A stretch of 64,000 bases of DNA from Mesorhizobium_B sp035998495 (GCA_035998495.1 DASYHP010000024.1:186001-250000); one strand, 5' to 3'. Shown: positions 42,455 to 52,285, counted from the stretch's first letter. Program-made: numbers and translations. The notes: a model not told the origin generated them from the sequence alone.

Positions 42455-43201
42455 GTGGAGTGGCGCGATGAAGGCGTCGTTCTCGGCGCCCGCCAGCATG
42501 GCGAGACCAGCGTGATCCTCGAAGTGATGACGCGCGCGCATGGCCGCCATCTCGGCCTCGTGCATGGCGGCCGGTCGCGGCAGAAGCGCCCCATGCTGCA
42601 AGCGGGAAACCAGGTCGAGCTGACATGGCGGGCGCGGCTCGACGAGCAGCTCGGGACCTATGCGGTGGAGCCGGTCGCGCTTCATGCGGCGCGGTTGATG
42701 GATTCGGCGGTCGGCGTCTACGCCTTGCAGGCGCTCGCCTTTCACCTGCGCCTTTTGCCCGAACGCGACCCGCATCCCGCGATATATGAGGCTCTCGTCT
42801 TCGTCCTCGACCATCTGGGGGAGCCGGTGTCCGCAGGCGCCTTGCTCGTGCGCTTCGAGCTCCTGATGTTGGACGAACTCGGCTTCGGGCTCGACCTGTC
42901 GGAATGCTCGGCCACCGGCGCAAAGGATGATCTCGTCCATGTTTCACCCAAGAGCGGACGCGCCGTTTCGCGCGCCGCCGGCGAGCCTTATCGCGACAGG
43001 CTGCTCCCGCTGCCCATGTTCCTGCGGGACCCCGATGCCGCGCCGCCGGGCATCTCGGAAATCGAGCAGGGCTTCGCGCTCACCGGCTCGTTTCTGATGA
43101 GGCGCGTGCTCGAGCCGCAAGGGCTGCGGGAGAGCCCCGCTCGAACCGCCCTGATCACCGCCCTGCGCCGTGAACTCGCGCCGCAGGCTCAGGGGACATG
43201 A
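42455..43201 (+). CDS. recO: DNA repair protein RecO
   Basis: 248 residues from GTG 42455. N-terminal OB-fold 'EGVVLGARQHGETSVILEVM' and 'HGGRSRQKRPMLQAGNQVEL'; helical C-terminal part with 'FELLMLDELGFGLDLSECSA'. The alphaproteobacterial form keeps only the first zinc-site Cys. It loads RecA in the RecFOR pathway. Confidence 0.94.
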   Translation: MEWRDEGVVLGARQHGETSVILEVMTRAHGRHLGLVHGGRSRQKRPMLQAGNQVELTWRARLDEQLGTYAVEPVALHAARLMDSAVGVYALQALAFHLRLLPERDPHPAIYEALVFVLDHLGEPVSAGALLVRFELLMLDELGFGLDLSECSATGAKDDLVHVSPKSGRAVSRAAGEPYRDRLLPLPMFLRDPDAAPPGISEIEQGFALTGSFLMRRVLEPQGLRESPARTALITALRRELAPQAQGT

Positions 43202-43345
43202 GCCCGCCGGCCGCGCGCCAGCCGCGTTCCGTTCGTTAGGCCAAGCGAGGAATCCGAACTGGAGCGTCGCATTCCCGAGCGCTGCCGATCGAACAAGCCC
43301 TGAGACTGGCGAGTGTCGGGGATATGGAAGACGGCTGAGCTGGGC

Positions 43346-44545
43346 ATGGTTTCGGAAGTCGGGCACGCGACGAAAATTCCGCTGGCCCGCCAGCCGGGCG
43401 CGCGCACCTTCGCCGTTCTTTACGCCCTGGAGTCGTTCGCCCGCGCCAGCATCGCCAGCGTGGTGCCGATCCAGGCCTACGACATCCTGCAAAGCGGGCA
43501 GAGCGTCGCCGTGCTCTACACGGCGGTGTCCCTGGGCAGCCTGGCCGCCACGCTGAGCATTCCGCTCCTCATCCAGCGCTTCTCCCGCCGTTGGGTCTAC
43601 ACGGCGGGAGCTTTGCTTCTCGTCCTGGGGTCCGTCTTCTTCGCGAGCCAGACCCTTTGGGGCCAGGTGCTCGGCATGCTGGCGCGGGTGATGGGCGCCG
43701 GTGCTCTCCACGTCGCGCTCAACCTCTACATCATGGACCATGTGCGCAGGGCCGAGTTCGTGCGTGTCGAGTCCATCAAGATGGCGTGGTCCACCCTGGC
43801 CTGGACCTGCGGCCCGACCATGGGCGTGTTCCTTTATACGAGCTTCGGGCTGTGGGCCGCGCACGGCGCCGTGGCCGCTTTCGCGCTGCCGCTGCTCGCC
43901 TGCTTCTGGTTCTATCGCCTGAGCGACAACCAACTGATCCGTCCCGGCAAGTCCCGGCCGTCCAATCCGCTCGCCAATGTCGGGCGCTTCGTGGCGCAGC
44001 CGCGCCTTCGCCTCGCTTGGCTGATCGCCTTCGGGCGTTCCTGCTTCTGGACCACCTTCTTCGTTTACGGACCGATCCTCATGGTCGCCACCGGCCAGGG
44101 CAAGCTCGCGGGGGGCATCCTGGTCTCGACGGGCAACGCCCTTCTCCTGGCCTCCCTCTTCTGGGGCCGGGTCGCGCGACAGCATGGGACGCGCCCGACG
44201 ATCGCACTCGTCTTCGTGGCGATGGGCGCGATGCTGTTGGGGGCCGGCGCGTCGGGCGAGACGTTCCCCTTCGCGGCCGCCGGCTTCCTCCTGGCTTGCG
44301 CCTTTTTCGCGGTGGCGCTGGACGCGCTGGGGGGCGTCGCCTTCATGCGGGCCGTGCATTCCTTCGAGCGCCCCCAGATGGCCGCGGTCTATCGGACCTA
44401 TCTCGACCTGTCCGAACTCCTGCCGCCGCTCGCCTATGCCGTGGTGCTGGCGTTCTGGGGGTTGGGCTCCGTGTTCTTCGTGCTGGGCCTGTTCCAGCTC
44501 GTCTGCGCGGCGATCTGCTGGCGCTATCTGCCGCGCTCCATGTGA
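43346..44545 (+). CDS. MFS transporter
   Basis: 399 residues from ATG 43346 (GTG 43313 adds 11 residues). About twelve hydrophobic segments; the first loop carries 'RFSRRWVYTAGALLLVLGSV', and 'AWTCGPTMGVFLYTSFGLWA' follows. No drug- or sugar-specific motif is obvious. It stands alone 144 bases after recO. Confidence 0.8.
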   Translation: MVSEVGHATKIPLARQPGARTFAVLYALESFARASIASVVPIQAYDILQSGQSVAVLYTAVSLGSLAATLSIPLLIQRFSRRWVYTAGALLLVLGSVFFASQTLWGQVLGMLARVMGAGALHVALNLYIMDHVRRAEFVRVESIKMAWSTLAWTCGPTMGVFLYTSFGLWAAHGAVAAFALPLLACFWFYRLSDNQLIRPGKSRPSNPLANVGRFVAQPRLRLAWLIAFGRSCFWTTFFVYGPILMVATGQGKLAGGILVSTGNALLLASLFWGRVARQHGTRPTIALVFVAMGAMLLGAGASGETFPFAAAGFLLACAFFAVALDALGGVAFMRAVHSFERPQMAAVYRTYLDLSELLPPLAYAVVLAFWGLGSVFFVLGLFQLVCAAICWRYLPRSM

Positions 44546-44737
44546 GGCCGCCTCCTTCCGCCGGTCGAGGCGGGGGCGGCAAGACTTTGTTAACCAACTC
44601 GGATCAGGCTCTGGCGCTGCGTCACTGCGGCGGCGCGAGCTTTGTTCCCGATTCCGCCGCAATCGCCGATCACGTCGGGCAGGGGACATCGTTGCGCGCC
44701 GCGGGGCAGGGCCGCCGCGGCGGCTTGGAGAGGGTTC

Positions 44738-45391
44738 ATGAAGAAAATCGTCGCGGGCTTTGCGGCGGCCATGATGCTGGCCGGCTGCACCACCGATCCG
44801 TATACTGGTCAGCAGAAGGTCTCGAACACGGCGGGGGGCGCGGCGCTGGGCGCGGGGCTCGGCGCATTGGCAGGCCTCGCGGTCGGCGGCAGCGACAATG
44901 CGCAGCGCAACGCCGTTCTCATCGGAGCGGGCGTGGGCGCGCTCGCGGGTGGCGCCATCGGCTCCTATATGGACCAGCAGGAAGCTGAGGTCCGGCGGCA
45001 GCTCGAAGGGACCGGCGTCAGCGTCACGCGGGTGGGCGACCAGATCATCCTGAACATGCCCTCGGACGTGACCTTCGCCACCGACGAGGATTCCGTGAGG
45101 TCAAGCTTCTACCCGACCCTCAACTCGGTCGGCCTGGTGCTGAAGAAGTTCAACCGCACCGTGGTGGACGTATACGGCCACACGGATGCGACCGGCTCCG
45201 ACACCTACAACTACGACCTGTCGCAGCGCCGCGCGCTGGCGGTCGCCGACTACCTGTCCGGGCAGGGCGTGGACTCCCGGCGCTTCTCCGTGACGGGCTT
45301 CGGCGAGTCGCGGCCCATCGCCTCCAACGCCGACGACAGGGGGCGGGCGCAGAACCGCCGCGTGGAAATCCAGCTCTCGCCGCTGACCTGA
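44738..45391 (+). CDS. OmpA-family outer-membrane lipoprotein
   Basis: 217 residues from ATG 44738 with GGAGAGGG upstream. Lipobox LAGC at residues 15-18, a glycine-zipper ('GGAALGAGLGALAGLAVGG', 'LIGAGVGALAGGAIGSYMD') and a C-terminal OmpA peptidoglycan-binding domain ('VDVYGHTDATGSDTYNYDLS', 'SQRRALAVADYLSGQGVD', 'ESRPIASNADDRGRAQNRRV'). It links outer membrane and peptidoglycan. Convergent with psuG with a 12-base gap. Confidence 0.93.
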   Translation: MKKIVAGFAAAMMLAGCTTDPYTGQQKVSNTAGGAALGAGLGALAGLAVGGSDNAQRNAVLIGAGVGALAGGAIGSYMDQQEAEVRRQLEGTGVSVTRVGDQIILNMPSDVTFATDEDSVRSSFYPTLNSVGLVLKKFNRTVVDVYGHTDATGSDTYNYDLSQRRALAVADYLSGQGVDSRRFSVTGFGESRPIASNADDRGRAQNRRVEIQLSPLT

Positions 45392-45403
45392 CGCCAGGCC
45401 GTT

Positions 45404-46339
45404 TCAGCTCGGCCGCGCCTGTCGCGCGGCCGACAATTCGCAAGCGATCCGAGCCGCCAGACGGGCGTTGTTCTCGACCAGCGCGATGTTGGTCCTGAGG
45501 CTTTCGCCGCCGCTCAACTCCACGATCTTGCCGAGCAGGTAAGGGGTCACGGCCTTGCCGCCGACGCCCTCCGCCGCGGCCTGGGCTCGGGCGATCCAAT
45601 CATTGACCCGGCGTTCCTCGATCCCGTGTTCCGCCGGCACGGGATTGGCGACAAGCATGCCGCCGCCGAGCCCGATCGCCTGACGGGTCAGAAAAAAGGC
45701 GGCGACCTGTTCGGGGCGGTCGAGCCGGAGCGGCGCGCGATGGGGCGAACTGCGTGACCAGAAGGCCGGCATCGCGTCGGTCGCGAAGCCGACCACCGGC
45801 ACGCCGCGGGTTTCCAGAACCTCCAGCGTCTTGGCGATGTCCAGAATGGCTTTCGCGCCGGCCGAGACCACGATCACCGGCGTGCGGGCGAGTTCGTCGA
45901 GATCGGCCGAGATGTCGAAGCTCGTCTCAGCGCCTTTGTGAACGCCGCCGATGCCGCCCGTGGCGAACACCTCGATGCCGGCCAAGTGGGCGCCGATCAT
46001 CGTGGCCGCCACCGTGGTGCCGCCGGTGCGGCTCTCAGTGACTGCAAAGGCCAGATCGGCGCGCGACAGCTTCATGGCGTCGCGCGTTTGCGCAAGCGCG
46101 TCGCGCTCGGCGGCGTCGAGCCCGATCCGAAGCTTGCCGTCGATCACGGCGATCGTCGCCGGCGTCGCGCCTTCATGCGCGATGATCTCTTCTACCCTGG
46201 CGGCCATGCCCGCGTTGTCGGGATAAGGCATGCCATGCGTGATGATGGTGCTTTCCAGCGCCACGACGGGCGCGCCGCGCTGGAGGGATTCCGCGACAGC
46301 GGGATGGACGGTGGTGAAAGGGGAGGCGGACGGGAGCAT
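45404..46339 (-). CDS. psuG: pseudouridine-5'-phosphate glycosidase
   Basis: 311 residues. 'VALESTIITHGMPYPDNAGM', 'FATGGIGGVHKGAETSFDIS', 'VVSAGAKAILDIAKTLEVLE' and 'GGGMLVANPVP' are signature PsuG segments, including the catalytic Lys in GVHKGAE. It splits pseudouridine 5'-phosphate into uracil and ribose 5-phosphate. Follows psuK by 10 bases on the reverse strand. Confidence 0.95.
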   Translation of the reverse strand: MLPSASPFTTVHPAVAESLQRGAPVVALESTIITHGMPYPDNAGMAARVEEIIAHEGATPATIAVIDGKLRIGLDAAERDALAQTRDAMKLSRADLAFAVTESRTGGTTVAATMIGAHLAGIEVFATGGIGGVHKGAETSFDISADLDELARTPVIVVSAGAKAILDIAKTLEVLETRGVPVVGFATDAMPAFWSRSSPHRAPLRLDRPEQVAAFFLTRQAIGLGGGMLVANPVPAEHGIEERRVNDWIARAQAAAEGVGGKAVTPYLLGKIVELSGGESLRTNIALVENNARLAARIACELSAARQARPS

Positions 46340-46349
46340 GGCGGCGCTT

Positions 46350-47342
46350 TCAGGTCAGGGGTTCGGCGGCGGGCACTTGGGCCAGCGCCGCTTGGAAATC
46401 GTTGGGGGAGAAGGTGGGGGCCGAGCGGTCCGACGCTACGGCGAGCATCGCGGCGGCCACGCCGTGCCGAACGGCTTCGTTCATGGGAAGGCCCGCGGCG
46501 CAGGCCAAAGCCGCCGCGCCGGCCAGCGCGTCGCCTGCGCCGGTGACATCCGCGATCCGTTCGGGTTGCGGGGGGCGCAGCATGAAGGCCGAAGCGCCAT
46601 CGAAGCTGACGATCCGCTCCGGCCCATCCGTCACGACCGCACCGCCAAGGCCTGCGCTTGCCAGCGCGCCGAGGAGCTCCGCGGATGATCCCGCCTCGCC
46701 GCCCACGAGGGCGGCCGCCTCCCGTCTGTTCATGAACAAGCATCGGAGGCGGTGAAGGACGCCGCGCAGCCGAACGGCCTTGGCGGGAGACACGGCGATG
46801 GCGAAGGCCGGCTTGTCGGCCAGGGACTCGAACAGCAGCCGCAAGGCCGCTTCCGGCAGGTTGGCGTCGCAGAGCACGGCGTCGCTGTCTTGCACGGCGA
46901 TGCGGAGTTGCCTGCGGCGCATCTGCCTGATGAAGCCGATCTCGTAGAGGTCCATATCCGCCAGGGCCGCGACCACATCGCCCGCCCCGGTCAGCAGGGC
47001 GGTATAGGTCGGCGTCGCGCGGTCGAGAAACACGGCGGAGAGGTCGGCGATCTCCGCCTCGGAGATGGTTTGCGCCAGTGCTTCGCCGTTGCGGTCGCCG
47101 CCGCGGATCGAAAACAGGGAACATCGGCCCCCAAGCCGCGCTGCCGTCCGCAACGCATTGAACGTGGCGCCCCCGAAATCCTCGCGTATCTGGCCGGGAA
47201 TGGATGCTCCGGGCGTGAAGGGCGCCGCCATTCGGCCGCGGCGATCCAGATGCGCACCGCCGATGCCGAGCAGCTTCAATCCCTGCGGCGGCCGTTCCGA
47301 CGGAGCGGTGGGTGGCGAGCTATGATGGGAAGGTGGCGGCAT
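46350..47342 (-). CDS. psuK: pseudouridine kinase (PfkB family)
   Basis: 330 residues from ATG 47342. 'LLGIGGAHLDRRGRMAAPFT' and 'IREDFGGATFNALRTAARLG' at the N-terminus and 'RIADVTGAGDALAGAAALAC' (anion hole and catalytic Asp) near the end mark the PfkB fold. Paired with psuG it phosphorylates pseudouridine from RNA turnover. Confidence 0.88.
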   Translation of the reverse strand: MPPPSHHSSPPTAPSERPPQGLKLLGIGGAHLDRRGRMAAPFTPGASIPGQIREDFGGATFNALRTAARLGGRCSLFSIRGGDRNGEALAQTISEAEIADLSAVFLDRATPTYTALLTGAGDVVAALADMDLYEIGFIRQMRRRQLRIAVQDSDAVLCDANLPEAALRLLFESLADKPAFAIAVSPAKAVRLRGVLHRLRCLFMNRREAAALVGGEAGSSAELLGALASAGLGGAVVTDGPERIVSFDGASAFMLRPPQPERIADVTGAGDALAGAAALACAAGLPMNEAVRHGVAAAMLAVASDRSAPTFSPNDFQAALAQVPAAEPLT

Positions 47343-47465
47343 GGGCTCAGGAAACGAGGCGGAGCAGGCCCGCATTGGAAAGGTGGCGATTGTGTCGCAA
47401 CGAATGTTCCCGTCGATGCGTTAGCGGCTGGAAAGTGGAGAGGCAACTCGGCGGGAGTGAGTGCA

Positions 47466-47711
47466 ATGGGTGGAGGCAAGTCCGGGCAGAGCGGTGAAAG
47501 CCCGTCAGCCTCGCGGGACTTCGAGCCCGTGGATCGGGATTCCCGCTCCCAGCCCGATTATGGCGGCAGCCCCCAGCATCGGAACGAGGATGCAAGCCGG
47601 CCCCGGTCGGGCGCCGAAGATGCGAAGGCGTCGGCCGAGAAGGCCGGCGGCGGCATGCCCGATCCAGGCGAGTCCGACGACGGACCCACGACGCAGCACA
47701 CGGGTCCGTGA
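47466..47711 (+). CDS. small disordered hypothetical protein
   Basis: 81 residues from ATG 47466. Ser/Gly/Asp/Pro-rich with no hydrophobic core: 'MGGGKSGQSGESPSASRDFE' to 'DPGESDDGPTTQHTGP'. Similar short disordered proteins are common in Hyphomicrobiales, but I cannot name a family. Gene status is uncertain. Confidence 0.4.
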   Translation: MGGGKSGQSGESPSASRDFEPVDRDSRSQPDYGGSPQHRNEDASRPRSGAEDAKASAEKAGGGMPDPGESDDGPTTQHTGP

Positions 47712-47855
47712 GGGGAGTCCGCACCGCCTGCTTCATGGGACGGAGTGTCGTCTGCGGGCAACAGGGGTGATGCGACCGTCGCGACGTCGGGCAACCAAGC
47801 CTTAACCTTGGACCGCCAAGCCCATATGTTCGATCGCCAACACAGGGGGACAGAA

Positions 47856-49814
47856 ATGTCGGATGTGGCTACGGGAAGGCTTTGGGTGGCGGGCGCGCTT
47901 GCGCTCCTCATGGGGGCTTCAGTCCCGGATGCATCCTGGGCCGGGCGGTTGGACGCCTACAATCCCGGCGGAGCAACCCAGCGAAGTTCCTCACTCCTGA
48001 CCCAACAGCCCAGGCTCCGCGTCATCCGCAAAGCGAAAGCGCCTCGTCGGGATCGCGCCGAGAGGCAGGTGCGAAAGCAAAGCCAGGGGCAGGCCCAGCG
48101 GCAGAGACAGGACCGGCGGCAGAAGCGGCGGGGCGCGTCGGCACCCATCATCCAGGTTGAAGCGCCGAGTTACTACGACTACCAGGCTGATGCGGTCGCC
48201 CCGATCGATTTCAAGCCTTTGCTGGAGCATGCCAAGCTGGCCAGCCTGGAGCCCAATGGCCCGGAGGGCACGTTCGACCAGGCTCTCCCCGGGTTGAATG
48301 GCTTCAGCCTCGCCGCTGAAGAGCCCACCGCCAAGGCGCTTCTCTCCTTTTATGCGCGCCAACCCCGCTTCATCTGGGTGGATGGGCATGAGCCGGGCGC
48401 GCGTGCGCTCGAAGCCCTCCGAGTGCTGAGCGAGGCTGACGCCTTCGGCCTTTCACCTGACGAATATGCCGTTGCTCTGCCGAACGTGACGCCGGTCGGC
48501 GACGATGCGGCGCGGCTGCGCGAGCTTGTCCGGTTCGAAATGACGCTCTCGGCGCGCGTGCTCCGCTACCTCCGCGACGCTGGAGGCGGCCGCATCGATC
48601 CGAATCGCATCTCCGGCTATCACGACTTCCCCCTGAAGCCCTTCGATGGCGAGGCCGAGCTGGCGCGGATGGTGCGGGCGAAAGACATTCGGGCTGCGCT
48701 CGAAGGCGCCCATCCCCGCATGCCCGAGTTCGCCGCGCTCAAGGCGGAGCTCGCACGGTTGCGCGCCACGACCGACGACTGGGAACCGATCGGAGAGAAC
48801 GTTCTTCTGAAGCCCGGTCAAAGCAGCAGCGAGCTGCCGAAAATTCTCCGGCTCATCGCGGAGGAGCTTACCGTGCCCGAGCACGCCGAGCTGAAAACCG
48901 AGTTGGAGCCTTTCCTTACGAGTGAGACCTACTCGGAACCCCTCGTTCCCGTGATCAAAGCCGTACAGGAGATCAAAGGGCTGCGGCCGGACGGCATCAT
49001 CGGCTCGCGCACGATCGAGGCTTTGGCCGGCATCTCGCAGGAGGAGCAGATCGAGAAGGTGGAGATCGCGATGGAGCAGCTCCGCTGGCACCCGCGGAGC
49101 CTGGGCGATACCCGCGTCTTCATCAATCAGCCGGCCTTCACGGCCTCCTACCTCGAAGGCGGCGCGGAGAAGCTGTCGATGCGAGTGGTGATCGGCACAC
49201 CCGCCAACCAGACGAGCTTCTTCTACGATGAAATCGAGCAGGTCGATTACAACCCCTATTGGGGCGTGCCGCAATCGATCCTGATCAACGAGATGCTGCC
49301 GCGCCTGCGCCGCGATCCCGGCTATCTCGATCGGGCCGGATACGAGGTCTCCGACTCCAAAGGCCGCAGGATCAGCTCGGCGAAGGTCAATTGGTGGTCC
49401 TATAGCCCGAAGAGCCCATTGAGCGTGCGGCAAACGCCCAGCGAAGCGAATGCGCTCGGAGAGCTGAAGATCCTCTTCCCCAACAAGCACGCCATCTACA
49501 TGCACGACACGCCAGCGAAGGATCTGTTCGACAAGGATGAGCGCGCCTTCAGCCACGGCTGCGTCCGCCTGCACGACCCGCGCGGCATGGCCGCCGCGGT
49601 GCTCGGAACGAGCGTGGAACACGTCGCCGAGAAGCTGGAGCAGGGGCATTCCACGGAAAAGGTGAGCCAGAAAATCCCGGTCTATGTCGCCTATTTCACG
49701 GCCTGGCCGGATGCGGGCGGCACCGTCCGCTATTTCGCGGACATCTATGAGCGCGACAAGCATATCGAGGCGGCGATCGCCGAGACGACCGAAACGCGCT
49801 CAGCCGGAAGCTGA
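47856..49814 (+). CDS. L,D-transpeptidase of the YcbB (LdtD) type
   Basis: 652 residues from ATG 47856 with AGGGGGA upstream. Signal peptide (about 1-30, LWVAGALALLMGASVPDASWA), a basic Gln/Arg-rich linker (about 65-90), a domain with 'PRFIWVDGHEPGARALEALR', a peptidoglycan-binding part ('IKAVQEIKGLRPDGIIGSRT') and the YkuD catalytic domain with 'YMHDTPAKDLFDKDERAFSH' and 'SHGCVRLHDPRG' (catalytic Cys). It forms 3-3 cross-links in periplasmic peptidoglycan. Confidence 0.92.
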   Translation: MSDVATGRLWVAGALALLMGASVPDASWAGRLDAYNPGGATQRSSSLLTQQPRLRVIRKAKAPRRDRAERQVRKQSQGQAQRQRQDRRQKRRGASAPIIQVEAPSYYDYQADAVAPIDFKPLLEHAKLASLEPNGPEGTFDQALPGLNGFSLAAEEPTAKALLSFYARQPRFIWVDGHEPGARALEALRVLSEADAFGLSPDEYAVALPNVTPVGDDAARLRELVRFEMTLSARVLRYLRDAGGGRIDPNRISGYHDFPLKPFDGEAELARMVRAKDIRAALEGAHPRMPEFAALKAELARLRATTDDWEPIGENVLLKPGQSSSELPKILRLIAEELTVPEHAELKTELEPFLTSETYSEPLVPVIKAVQEIKGLRPDGIIGSRTIEALAGISQEEQIEKVEIAMEQLRWHPRSLGDTRVFINQPAFTASYLEGGAEKLSMRVVIGTPANQTSFFYDEIEQVDYNPYWGVPQSILINEMLPRLRRDPGYLDRAGYEVSDSKGRRISSAKVNWWSYSPKSPLSVRQTPSEANALGELKILFPNKHAIYMHDTPAKDLFDKDERAFSHGCVRLHDPRGMAAAVLGTSVEHVAEKLEQGHSTEKVSQKIPVYVAYFTAWPDAGGTVRYFADIYERDKHIEAAIAETTETRSAGS

Positions 49815-49938
49815 CATCCGCTGTCTGGGGAGGGGCGGTCGCACCGACGAATCACCTCTCCCTCCCTACCCTGAACAGGAAGAACGGATCGCGCCAGGCT
49901 TGGCGCGGGGCTTCATCGATCAGCGTCCGAAAACAAGA

Positions 49939-50013
49939 TGGTGGGCGCGACAGGGATTGAACCTGTGACCCTTCGCGTGTGAAGCGAATGCTCTCCCGCT
50001 GAGCTACGCGCCC
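49939..50013 (-). tRNA. tRNA-Val (anticodon CAC)
   Basis: The reverse strand folds as a full cloverleaf: acceptor GGGCGCG/CGCGCCC, D arm GCTCAGCGGGAGAGC, anticodon stem TTCGC/GCGAA with loop TTCACAC (anticodon CAC), and T arm CACAGGTTCAATCCCTGT. The 3' CCA is encoded (49939-49941). Confidence 0.95.
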
Positions 50014-50094
50014 GATCGGAGCAGTCCACCCCGACAGAGGCCGCGATATAGGGGCGGCAAGCAGCCCAAGTCAAGCCGCGCATCGCGGGCGCCG

Positions 50095-50778
50095 TCAGGC
50101 CGCGGCCGAATGGATCAGCCCTTGCGACAGGCTGACGGAAATGGCGTCGAAATGGGAGGCGACGACGGACGGCTCGTACTCGACCACGGGCCGGTCGCTG
50201 TAGCCGAAGTCGAGCGCGATCACGGGAATTCCCGCGGCCTTGGCGGTGGCGATGTCGGTGCGGGAGTCGCCGATCATCACGGCCCGTTCGGGATCGCCGC
50301 CCGCCAGCCGGATCGTTTCGAGGAGGTGGCGCGGGTCGGGCTTGCGGAACGCGAAGGTGTCGGCGCCGCAGATTGCCGCGAAGCGGGACGCGAGGCCAAG
50401 GGCCGTGAGCAGCCGCTGGGCGAGCATCTCCGGCTTGTTGGTGCAGATGGCGAAGATGAAGCCCGCTTCCGCATGCCGGTCGAGCATCTCGAGCGCCCGC
50501 GGATACACCGCGGAACGTCCTGGGATCGCTTCCGCATAGTGCTGCAGAAAGGTGGTCGCCAGCCGTTCGAGTTCTTCGGCCGCGATGCGCCGGCTGCGCA
50601 ACGCATAAGCGCGCTCGATCATCGCCCGGCTGCCCAGGCCGACATGGAATCCGATCCCGTCACGCGTGGCCGGCTCGATGCCCGCGCTCGACAGGCAGTG
50701 ATTGAGGCTGTCGATCAGGTCGGGAGCCGTATCGACCAAAGTGCCGTCGAGGTCGAAAACAAGGATCGGGGCGGGCAT
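50095..50778 (-). CDS. gph: phosphoglycolate phosphatase (HAD superfamily)
   Basis: 227 residues. HAD motif I 'VFDLDGTLVDTAPD', motif II 'ICTNKP', and motif III/IV 'FAFRKPDPRHLLETI' and 'MIGDSRTDIATAKAAGIP'. It dephosphorylates 2-phosphoglycolate from DNA repair or oxygenase reactions. It precedes tRNA-Val on the same strand and is followed upstream by a palindromic repeat region (50783-50930). Confidence 0.88.
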   Translation of the reverse strand: MPAPILVFDLDGTLVDTAPDLIDSLNHCLSSAGIEPATRDGIGFHVGLGSRAMIERAYALRSRRIAAEELERLATTFLQHYAEAIPGRSAVYPRALEMLDRHAEAGFIFAICTNKPEMLAQRLLTALGLASRFAAICGADTFAFRKPDPRHLLETIRLAGGDPERAVMIGDSRTDIATAKAAGIPVIALDFGYSDRPVVEYEPSVVASHFDAISVSLSQGLIHSAAA

Positions 50779-50782
50779 CAGA

Positions 50783-50930
50783 GCATTTTCCGGTTAGGTG
50801 AACGCCGGCTAACCGCAGAAAATGCGGCAAAAGAGAATCGGGAGCTGATTCCACGCAAGTGGAAACGGCGCCATGCGGTCCGTTATGCCGTTCAGCGGTT
50901 AGCGCCGCGTGAAAAGGCGCGCAATGCGCC
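50783..50930. repeat. REP-like palindromic repeat cluster between gph and rpiA
   Basis: Three hairpins in succession: GCATTTTC-CGGTTAG (50783-50797) mirrored by CTAACCG (50809-50815) and GAAAATGC (50818-50825); TTCCAC-gcaa-GTGGAA (50849-50864); GGCGC-gcaat-GCGCC (50916-50930). The 'AGAGCATTTTC' and 'GATTCCACGCAAGTGGAA' words are common in Hyphomicrobiales intergenic repeats. The region is otherwise non-coding and must also contain the promoters of the divergent gph and rpiA genes. Confidence 0.7.
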
Positions 50931-51008
50931 ATGACGGGGTGCTTTGCCTGGCAGCAATGAGATGCTAAGCGCGGGTGGCCGCACCGCAACACTGGCCGCG
51001 AGGAACGA

Positions 51009-51728
51009 TTGAGCAGGGACGAGCTGAAAATGGCCGCCGCGCGCGCCGCTCTCGACCATGTCGAGGATGGGATGTCGCTTGGCATCGGCAGCGGCTCGAC
51101 CGCGGAACGCTTCATCGAAGCCTTGGCCGAACGGGTGGCGGGCGGCCTGAAGGTCGTCGGCGTGCCCACCTCGGAGCGCAGCGCCGCGCTTTGTCGCGAG
51201 TTGGGCGTGCCGCTGGTTTCGCTGGACGACAGGCCCGAGCTCGACCTCGCGGTCGACGGGGCGGATGAGTTCGACCGCGACCTGAACCTCATCAAAGGCG
51301 GAGGCGGGGCGCTGCTCCGCGAAAAGATCGTGGCCGCCGCCGCCCGCCGCATGATCGTGGTCGCCGACGAAGGCAAGGAAATGGACATGCTCGGCCGCTT
51401 TCCGCTGCCGATCGAGGTCAACAGGTTCGGCCTCAAGGCGACCGTCAAGGGGGTGGCCGAAGCTGCGGCCGAACTCGGGCTGGGCGGCACGATCCTGCTC
51501 CGCAACCGGGGCGGCGCACCCTTCGAGACCGATTGCGGGCACCTCATTCTGGACGCATCTTTTGGCCGCATTCCCGATCCAAGAGCCCTGTCCGGCGCGC
51601 TGCACGCCATCCCCGGGGTGGTGGAGCACGGCCTTTTTCTTGGGCTCGCCGAAGCTGTGATCGTGGCCCGCGCCGATGGCGTGGCCACCCTTCGGCCGGC
51701 CAGCACCGAACAGGAGTCCCGCTCATGA
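51009..51728 (+). CDS. rpiA: ribose-5-phosphate isomerase A
   Basis: 239 residues from TTG 51009 with AGGAA upstream (ATG at 51030 is the alternative). 'GMSLGIGSGSTAERFIEALA', 'DLAVDGADEFDRDLNLIKGG' and 'GGGALLREKIVAAAAR' hold the phosphate-binding and catalytic acid/Lys residues. Interconverts ribose 5-phosphate and ribulose 5-phosphate. Confidence 0.95.
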   Translation: MSRDELKMAAARAALDHVEDGMSLGIGSGSTAERFIEALAERVAGGLKVVGVPTSERSAALCRELGVPLVSLDDRPELDLAVDGADEFDRDLNLIKGGGGALLREKIVAAAARRMIVVADEGKEMDMLGRFPLPIEVNRFGLKATVKGVAEAAAELGLGGTILLRNRGGAPFETDCGHLILDASFGRIPDPRALSGALHAIPGVVEHGLFLGLAEAVIVARADGVATLRPASTEQESRS

Positions 51729-52285
51729 CTTTCGCCTGCCGCACACGTCTCGTGCCGGCTCTGATGATGGCCTGTGCCGTCGCCTGGACCGCCGTGCCTG
51801 CCCGTTCGCAGGAGGTTTCCGAAAGCCATCTGCAGGCCGCGCGCGCCGCGGTTTCGGCGATTCGCGCGACTGAAGCCTTCGACGCGATCCTGCCGAATGC
51901 CGGCGCGGCCCTGAAGAACCAGTTGATCCAGAAGAATCCCGACCTCGAGGCGCTGATCGTCGCGACCGTGGACGAAAAGACGCTGGCGCTCGTGCCGCGC
52001 CGTGGCGATCTCGAGCGCGAAGCCGCGCTCGCTTATGCCCGCGTGTTCAACGAGGACGAGCTGAACGCCATCGCCGAGTTCTACAAGTCCCCGGCCGGCC
52101 TGAAGCTCCTGTCGGACGGCGCCCTCGTCACGCGCGAGGTGGGACGCGCGGCGGAAATCTGGCAGCGCGGCATCGCGCGCGACCTCGCCCAGGCGGTGGG
52201 CGAGGTATTGGTCGCCGCCACGCCGGACGCGCCCGCCCCGGCGGCAACCGACCCGGCGGTGGCTCCCGCCGAGGGCGCGAACTGA
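51725..52285 (+). CDS. DUF2059 periplasmic protein
   Basis: 186 residues from ATG 51725, overlapping the rpiA stop as ATGA. Signal peptide (MTFACRTRLVPALMMACAVA) and the DUF2059 signature 'LAYARVFNEDELNAIAEFYK', 'SPAGLKLLSDGALVTREVGR'. The C-terminus is Ala/Pro-rich. Function unknown; conserved in this position in Hyphomicrobiales. Confidence 0.88.
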   Translation: MTFACRTRLVPALMMACAVAWTAVPARSQEVSESHLQAARAAVSAIRATEAFDAILPNAGAALKNQLIQKNPDLEALIVATVDEKTLALVPRRGDLEREAALAYARVFNEDELNAIAEFYKSPAGLKLLSDGALVTREVGRAAEIWQRGIARDLAQAVGEVLVAATPDAPAPAATDPAVAPAEGAN